Positions 51,901-60,900 of a DNA stretch of 64,000 nucleotides are shown here, in pieces. Where the stretch lies: the NCBI GenBank assembly GCA_964019135.1, contig OZ025249.1, positions 3,286,001 through 3,350,000 of the forward strand, in the 5' to 3' direction. Source of the DNA: Arenicola marina. Its lineage: Eukaryota > Annelida > Polychaeta > Arenicolidae. Within the stretch, counting starts at the first letter, position 1, and each line of letters starts with the position of its first letter. A model generated the notes under the pieces. That model made no database searches. It saw nothing but the letters and a program-made list of their open reading frames with translations, and had not been told where the DNA came from. The translations under genes were made by a program, and so were the position numbers.

Positions 51901-54900
51901 CCCATCTCATTATCCCGGGCGGTCTCACCCAACCCCATCTCATTATCCTGGGCGGTCTCACCCAACCCCATCTCATTATCCCGGGCGGTCTCACCCAACC
52001 CCATCTCATTATCCCGGGCGGTCTCACCCAACCCCATCTCATTATCCCGGGCGGTCTTACCCAACCCCATCTCATTACCCCGGGCGGTCTCACCCAACCC
52101 CATCTCATTACCCCGGGCGGTCTCACCCAACCCCATCTCATTATCCCGGGCGGTCTCACCCAACCCCATCTCATTATCCCGGGCGGTCTCACCCAACCCC
52201 ATCTCATTATCCCGGGCGGTCTCACCCAACCCCATCTCATTATCCTGGGCGGTCTCACCCAAACCCATCTCATTATCCCGGGCCATCTCATCCAACCCCA
52301 TCTCATTATCCCGGGCGGCCTCACCCAACCCCATCTCATTACCCCGGGCGGTCTCACCCAACGCCATCTCATTATCCCGGGCGGTCTCACCCAACCCCAT
52401 CTCATTATCCCGGGCGGTCTCACCCAACCCCATCTCATTATCCCGGGCGGTCTCACCCAACCCCATCTCATTATCCCGGGCCGTCTCACCCAACTCCATC
52501 TCATTACCCCGGGCGGTCTCACCCAAACCCATCTCATTATCCCGGGCGGTCTCACCCAAACCCATCTCATTATCCCGGGACGTCTCACCCAACCCCATCT
52601 CATTATCCTGGGCGGTCTCACCCAAACCCATCTCATTATTCCGTGCGGTCTCACCCAACCCCATCTCATTACCCCGGGCGGTCTCACCCAACCCCATCTC
52701 ATTATCCCGGGCGGTCTTACCCAACCCCATCTCATTATCCCGGTCGGTTTCACCCAACCCCATCTCATCATCCCGGTCGGTTTCACCCAACCCCATCTCA
52801 TCATCCCGGTCGGTTTCATGGCCCAGTTTAGGGTTCATGTACCAACACGTGACATAAAGCTGATATATATAGTATAACTCACTGTCAATATATGCCAGTA
52901 GTATACTATTGCACTTTTCGTAGGTAAAGTTTCTAGCGTTAGACCTTACGACCGTTATATATACATCAGTTCAAACTTTGTATATAACTTTGTTATATAT
53001 ACCAAAATACCTACAAGACCTTTGGTTTTTGCCATACAACGTCGACCCCATGGTGCCATGAGTGGCTCCATGGACGTGAACCAATGGCTTGTGCTCTTCC
53101 TTGACTGTGTAAAGACCAAAACGACCGTGACAGCTGGTACTCCAGCTCCGACAGCGACTCCGGTGAGTAAAGCTGCACCCCCCCCACACCCACCCCCACC
53201 GCACGGCCACCAGTGTGAGATGTCAGTTGTAGCTGAGCATGTCGGTTCAGCAGTTGCTTCCCCTGAGAAACTTGTTACATATCTTCAATAGAAATGCTGT
53301 GTGAAGGGCCTTATCACCTAAATTCATGTCCTGGTGTATATAACAATAGTATGGGATAAGTAAAGTGGAATTTTGACCGCACAAAAACACAATTTGGCAA
53401 GACATTTGTGCATCTCGTGTGAAAAATTAAGGCCTTTTTGGGCACTACGTCATAAAAACTGCCTTTTTCTGGATGAAGAGTTAACAATTAACATGATCAG
53501 AAAAGTCTTAGTTCCGGTAGCTAACTTGTTAACAAACATTTGAAAGACATTATACAAGTGAATAATATTGCTACCTGAGAGGTTTTAAGTGAACTAATCT
53601 GGCTACTTTAAACCACATCTGTCTGCGGAGTATACATTGAAACGGGTCTTTTATATGTTGAACAGATCAAGAAAACCGGACGAGCAAGATAAAAGTGGAG
53701 ATCAAGCCGTTCAGCCCCAATGGAGGCACGCCGTCCGACAACGTGGACGACATCAAAAAGTCTATAGAAGGCCTTCGACTATCTCCCACTACAAGTGTAA
53801 GTCAGATAACTAGTTCTCAAAAAAATCTATAGAAGTGCTTCGACTATCTCCCACTACAAGTGTAAGTCAGATAACTAGTTCTCAAAAAGTTTGACGGATT
53901 TTTATCCATAACAGACCTATTTAACCCTTTAATGCCAGAAATTGGTCCATTGATCAAGACGAACACTCGTCGTCCATTTTGTGTCCGTATATATTCCGCG
54001 CTATTTTAACCCTGTAATGCTAGTAATGTGCCATGTGTTGTTTACAGAGGCGAACGCCGACCAACGACGCCAACATGAAGAGGTCTATATCCGTCTCCGA
54101 GACTATGAAGTACGTTCTCTAATGGATTTTCGCTATGATTAACTATAACATTGCTACCATTTAATACAATTAAAGCGGGAACTGCCTTCGAGGCCAAGTC
54201 CTAAATTAATTGAACTTTAATTCTATATAGTTTATACTACGGTATTAGTATTGTTTTTATTTTTATGGTAATGGGGATACCGTGCCTAATTGCATTCTGT
54301 AAATACTAATACAATTTGCGCGATTGTGTAATATACTTCAGCGAGCCTTAGCTATATTGTGTGTATGTGATGTGTATGTTTCAGCACTGCGGTCAAGCCG
54401 AGCCAGGATCTGCTGGGGTTAGACATCTTCGGGAACTCTGCCTCGTCCAGCGCTTCCACACCGACTGGCGGCAACTACTCCTTCCCGTCCGCCATGAACC
54501 GGGAGGGCCTCTTAGTCAGCTCAAACAGCACGATGACTACCCCAGCCACGACCCCCAGTAAGTCACCCCACCCCACCCCACCCCAGTCACGACCCCCAGT
54601 AAGTTACCCCGCTCCACCCCACCCCACCCAACTACCCGTCCGCCATGAACCGGGAGGGCCTCTTAGTCAGCTCAAACAGCACGATGACTACCCCAGCCAC
54701 CACCCCCAGTAAGTCACCCCACCCCACCCCACCCCACCCCAGTCAGGACCCCCAGTAAGTTACCCCGCTCCACCCCACCCCACCCAACTACCCGTCCGCC
54801 ATGAACCGGAAGGGCCTCTTAGTCACCTCAAACAGCACCATGACTACCCCAGCCACGACCCCCAGTAAGTCACCCCACCCACTACGGCCACGACCCCCAG

Positions 54901-57900
54901 TCACCGCACCCCACCCCAGCCGAGCCACGACCCCCAGTAATTCACCCCACCCCACCCCAGCCCAGCCACGATCCCCAGTAAATCACCCCACCCCAGCCAC
55001 GACCCCCAGTAAGTCACCCCACCCCACACCACCCTACCCCAGTCACGGCCCCCAGTAAGTTACCCCGCCCCACCCCACCCAACTACCCTTCCGCCATGAC
55101 CCGGGAGGGCGCCTTAGTCAGCTCAAACAGCACAATGACTACCACAGCCACGACCCCCAGTAAGTCACCCCACCCACTACGGCCATGACCCCCAGTAAGT
55201 CACCCCACCCCACCCCACCCCACCCCAGTCACGGCCCCCAGTAAGTTACCCCACCCCACCCCACCCCACCCAACTACCCGTCCGCCATGAACCGGGAGGG
55301 CCTCTTAGTCAGCTCAAACAGCACCATGACTACCCCAGCCACGACCCCTAGTAATTCACCCCACCCACTACGGCCACGACCCCCAGTAAGTCACCCCACC
55401 CCACCCCACCCCACCCCACCCCAGTCACGACCCCCAGTAAGTTACCCCGCCCCACCCCACCCCACCCCACCCAACTAGCCTCTTAGTCAGCTCAAACAGC
55501 ACAATGACTACCCCAGCCACGACCCCCAGTAATTCACCCCACCCACTACGGGCACGACCCCCAGTAAGTCACCCCACCCCACGGTATCTGTTGCCATGTC
55601 ACACTGACGGTATCTGTTGCCATGTCACACTGACGGTATCTGTTGCCATGTCACACTGACGGTATCTCTTTGCCTCCTGTTACAGCGGTGGACGACTCCT
55701 TGGGGACTAGGTCGGGCACCCCTCCCGTCGCCGCCTCGCGCTACCAGCGGTGTCAGACCCCCACGGGGCTGCTGGGCGGGGTGGCCCCCCTGCTTCCCGG
55801 CCCGCCCCCGCCCACCCGGCCTGGACACCGACCCCCTGTGGCCGCCGCCCACGTACGTCACCGCATGCTGTGTCACCTCGTGGCCCTGTCACCTCGTGGC
55901 CCTGTCACCTCGTGGCCCTGTCACCTCGTGGCCCTGTCACCTCGTGGCCCTGTCACCTCGTGGCCCTGTCACCTCGTGGCCCTGTCACCTCGTGGCCCTG
56001 TCACCTCGTGGCCCTGTCACCTCGTGGCCCTGTCACCTCGTGGCCCTGTCACCTCGTGGCCCTGTCACCTCGTGGCCCTGTCACCTCGTGGCCCTGTCAC
56101 CTCGTGGCCCTGTCACCTCGTGGCCCTGTCACCTCGTGGCCCTGTCACCTCGTGGCCCTGTCACCTCGTGGCCCTGTCACCTCGTGGCCCTGTCACCTCG
56201 TGGCCCTGTCACCTCGTGGCCCTGTCACCTCGTGGCCCTGTCACCTCGTGGCCCTGTCACCTCGTGGCCCTGTCACCTCGTGGCCCTGTCACCTCGTGGC
56301 CCTTTCGGTCTCTCGTGAGACAGCCCTCTAAAGCTGTAGCTTGTGGCTGCGAAAAGCTCTTTGATCAAGCTCTTTTATTTAATTCTTTTTTTATATATTT
56401 GTATGGCGACAACCCGCTTCTCTAATGTGCGGCAAGCATTATCTATAAGCCATAACCTACATGCCGCCTTGTATGATATCTATAAGCCAGAACCTACATG
56501 TCGCCATGTATGATATCTATAAGCCATAACCTACATGTCGCCATGTATGATATCTATAAGCCATAACCTACATGTCGCCATGTATGATATCTATAAGCCA
56601 TAACCTACATGTCGCCATGTATGATATCTATAGGCCATAACCTACATGTCGCCATGTATGACATCTATAAGCCATAACCTACATGTCGCCATGTATGATA
56701 TCTATAAGCCATAACCTACATGTCGCCATGTATGATATCTATAAGCCATAACCTACATGTCGCCATGTATGATATCTATAAGCCATAACCTACATGTCGC
56801 CATGTATGATATCTATAAGCCATAACCTACATGTCGCCATGTATGATATCTATAAGCCATAACCTACATGTCGCCATGTATGATATCTATAAGCCATAAC
56901 CTACATGTCGCCATGTATGATATCTATAAGCCATAATCTACATGTCGCCATGTATGATATCTATAAGCCATAATCTACATGTCGCCATGTATGATATCTA
57001 TAAGCCATAACCTACATGTCGCCATGTATGATATCTATAAGCCATAACCTACAGGTCGCCATGTATGATATCTATAAGCCATAACCTACATGTCGCCATG
57101 TATGATATCTATATGAGTGCGGATAGTATATTTTTGCAGTAACTGTCGAATGGTCGTCGTGAGGTATCGCGCCACTAAACTTACTCAGCTCCTGTTGCTT
57201 ATGGTTCTCCTTACGGCCGCTGTGTGTCGCTGCAGGCGACAGCTCGGCCGACGGGGCGCCAGAGCCCAGCCCTTCGGGAGCGAGCCGACAGCGTCCCTAG
57301 CCTCAACAACGTGTCCTTCAACTCCTCGGCCTCGGCGTGGTCGTCACGTGGTCCCAGTCCGCTCACCATCGGCATGGCCGACTCCATCCCGCTGGCCGTG
57401 GCCTTCTCCGAGACAGTGCACGCCTACTTCAAGGGTAGCAACAGCCAGAGGTAGGTCAGGGTGCGGGGGGAGGGGGGGTGGGGTATGCTGGCCGTGGCCT
57501 TCCCCGAGACAGTGTACGCCTACTTCAGGGGTAGCGACCCCCAGAGGTAGGTCAGGGTGGGGTGGGTTGGGGGGGGGGGGGTATGGTGTCCTTGGCCTTC
57601 TCCGAGACGGTGCACGCCTACTTCAAGGGTAGCGACCCCCAGAGGTAGGTCAAGGTGGGGTGGGGTTTAGGGGGGGGGGGAGTGGGGGTATGGTGGCTTT
57701 CTCCGAGACAGTGCACGCCTACTTCAAGGGTAGCGACCCCCAGAGGTAGGTCAGGGTGGGATGTGGTGGGGGGGGGGGGGTATGATGTCCGTGGCCTTCT
57801 CCGAGACAGTGCACGCCTACTTCAAGGGTAGCGACCCCCAGAGGTAGGTAAGGGTGGGGTGGGGCGGGCGTATGGTGTCCGTAGCCTTCTCCGAGACAGT

Positions 57901-60900
57901 GTACGCCTACTTCAAGGGAGGCGATCCCCAAAAGTAGGTCAGGGTGGGGTGTGGTGGGGGGGGGGGGGTATGGCGGACTCCATCCCACTGGCCATGGCCA
58001 CCACCAGAGGTAGGTCAGGGTGGGGTGTTGTGTGTGGTGGGGGGTATGGCGGACTCCATCCCGCTGGCCATGGCCACCGCCAGAGGTAGGTCAGGGTGGG
58101 GTGTGGTGGCGGGGGGGGGGGTGTATGGTGGACTCCATCCCGCTGGCCATGGCCACCGCCAGAGGTAGGTCAGGGTGGGGTGTGGTGGCGGGGGGGGGGT
58201 GTATGGTGGACTCCATCCCGCTGGCCATGGCCACCGCCAGAGGTAGGTCAGGGTGGGGTGTGGTGGCGGGGGGGGGGGGTGTATGGTGGACTCCATCCCG
58301 CTTGCCATGGCCACCGCCAGAGGTAGGTCAGGGTGGGGTGGCGAGAGGCGTAGTCTGTTTGACTAATGTAATAGTTACCCTGCCACACTTTCCATAACGC
58401 CAATTGTGTATTGTAATATAATATATTATATATATCTGTGCCTTGCTTGAAGTGTTAAGTATGCCTCGATGGCCTTTCAGTACGTTATATCTATAAAACA
58501 GACCAGTATAGTGTTCCTTTACCTCCCGCTGGCTTCTACTTTGTCTATAAGTATTGTTTGTACGTTTGCAGCTGTCGGGTGAAGTTAACCGGGGATTTGA
58601 TGATGTCATTTCCGGCCGGCGTCGTCCGACTATTTACCGAAAACCCCTCTCCCTCCACGCTGTGTTTTCATCTGAAGAACATAACCCCACTAGAACACAT
58701 CCTGGTGAACAAACTGCTGATATCAGAGTAAGTAGGACGCAAAACAAAAGACATTGTCCAACTAATGCCACACTTTGGCTGCCACGATTGCCAACATTAA
58801 TGGGGGCTTTGTGTATACATGCGCTGGTCAATGAGTATTTACGTTCTTGACGTTAGGGCATCAACTATCTTTTTTGTAATTCGACTGGGGCCTAATTACC
58901 TAGAATTCTAGACAATTAGGTAACCAGTCAGAAGAAGGAAAGACAAAGGTTTGGCCGTTAACGAGTTTATTCCAAACAAACTGTGAAAGAAGGCGGCCAA
59001 GGACTCGCCTTCAGCCGCGGGAGGGTGGCTGGAGGCGGGTTCCGGCCAAACCTTTGGGGGGGGGGGGGGAGATGGGTAGGGGTGAAAGCAGAGGCGGTTA
59101 GTCAGTGGGCTGGGCGGGTGGGTGGACAGCGAATGGCCCGAGTGGGAGTGAGGCAGCCATGCGCCGAGTCACCTCAAGCCGGTGACCCAAAGGGATAGTG
59201 AGGTAGCGCAGGTAGGCTGACGAGTGCCAGTCCCCGTGGGCCTGCAGGAGCTCTGTGGGGACTCCCGCCAGAAAGGCGGCCGTGCAACCCCCGAGCCTGA
59301 AGGAGTGGCCTGCGTAGTGCGAGGGTTGTAGGCCGCGGCCCGCAGCAAGGCGCGGAGGGAGGAGGTCAGTGTGGAGTGGGTGAGGGTGGTGAGGCCAGAG
59401 CCAGAGGGGTAGCTGAAGGCAGGGGCGGAGTGGGGCGCTGGAACGAGGGTACAAAGGCGGTCATAGGCGGCTACCGGGTCAAGGGGGGAGCCAGGTATTG
59501 CGCAAATGGGGATAGTTAAAACACGCTGACCGAACTGGACTGCCTTTGTCTTTGTTAAGGTCAGTAGCAAACCAAACTCTGTCCTAGTGACCGAACCGCG
59601 AGATAAATGTCTGGCGGGGTCGAAAGCGGAAGGAGAAGGTGGGAAAAGGTTAGATTTGCGAAGGAAGGCAAAGAAGGCGATGAGGAAGGCGGCCCAAACT
59701 GCGGTGTGAACAGGGGAGGAAGGGATGAGGAGGCGGGCGAGGTTAAGGAGGATATCTGGGGAGATGGGGAGCTTAGCGAGGGGGGTCAACCCCAACCGCT
59801 TCTTCGCCGACATGAGGGCTAGTTTAACATCAAAGGAGTCAAAGGACTCGAGCGACAAGGCGAAGCAGCGGTGTCAAGTGCGGATGCCGTGGACGTAGTT
59901 TTATAGCGACTGGTAACTCCGTAAGGAGTGGGCGAGTAACGTGATGAAACGGCAAAGATTGAGGGAAGAGGCAGGCAAGGCAGGGAGATCGTAAAACTGG
60001 CAGAAATTGAGGAATGCAGTCCATTGAGAGCGGAAATTTCTTGCGGTGCCAGGAGCAAAGGCCTCTCGGATGGCTCGGCAAGTGGCGCTATCTAGGTCAG
60101 CAAGCATTGTCGCTGAAAGAGAGGAGGGAATATGATAGCGGGTATGGTCAACTAAAGAAAGGGTTAAAGCACAGTACACAACGACGCGAAAAAACTAGTA
60201 GTAGTTAAAATGCAGTAATATAAAGCATATTTGGTCAAGAGAGTCACTAAGGGCCTAAGCCGATTCAATGTCAAATAGAGGCCGGGGCACGGCGCATTCA
60301 GTCAATTCCTGCGAGGCCGTGGCTTCCGAGAAGCGTTGCGGGTATGTTGGGTCGGTGTGCCAGCGGCTCAGTAGGTCTGGCAAGGTGTTCTGGGATGTAA
60401 ATACAGCGGACGGTGAAGTGATGTTCGGCCTCGGCGTACCACATGAAAGGCGACCGTGAACGTCCGAAGTTGACTGTGTACCAAACGCCTTCGTTATCAC
60501 ACTTGATTACGGGCTTGCGACGTGCGAATAGCTTGCCCCACAGGCGGCAGGCAACATGGGTAGAACAGGCCGGGAGGTGCGGGCTGCTGGGACGGTGTCG
60601 ACGGTGGCGCCACGGGTGGCGCCTGAGGGCTGCGATGCGCTGTTGATTGCGCATCCGCTGGTGCCTGGATCAGCGCTGGCGCGGGGACTTGGGGCTGGAT
60701 CAGCGCTGGCACGGGGGCTTGTGGCTGGCTCGGCGTTGTCGTGGGGACTTGTGGCGTTGCTGGCGGCGCCTGGACCTGCGGGGCTCTGTCGCTGCCAGAC
60801 AACAGATAGTTGATCTGTGCCTGCTGCCCCTCCATCAGCTGAGCCATTCGGTTTAGCGTCTCGTTGTGCTGTCCGAGGGATGGTTCCCCCGAACAGGATG

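Noticed and set aside
50604-52877. 757-, 687- and 682-codon frames on both strands
   Set aside because: 33-bp minisatellite inside FCHO intron 14.
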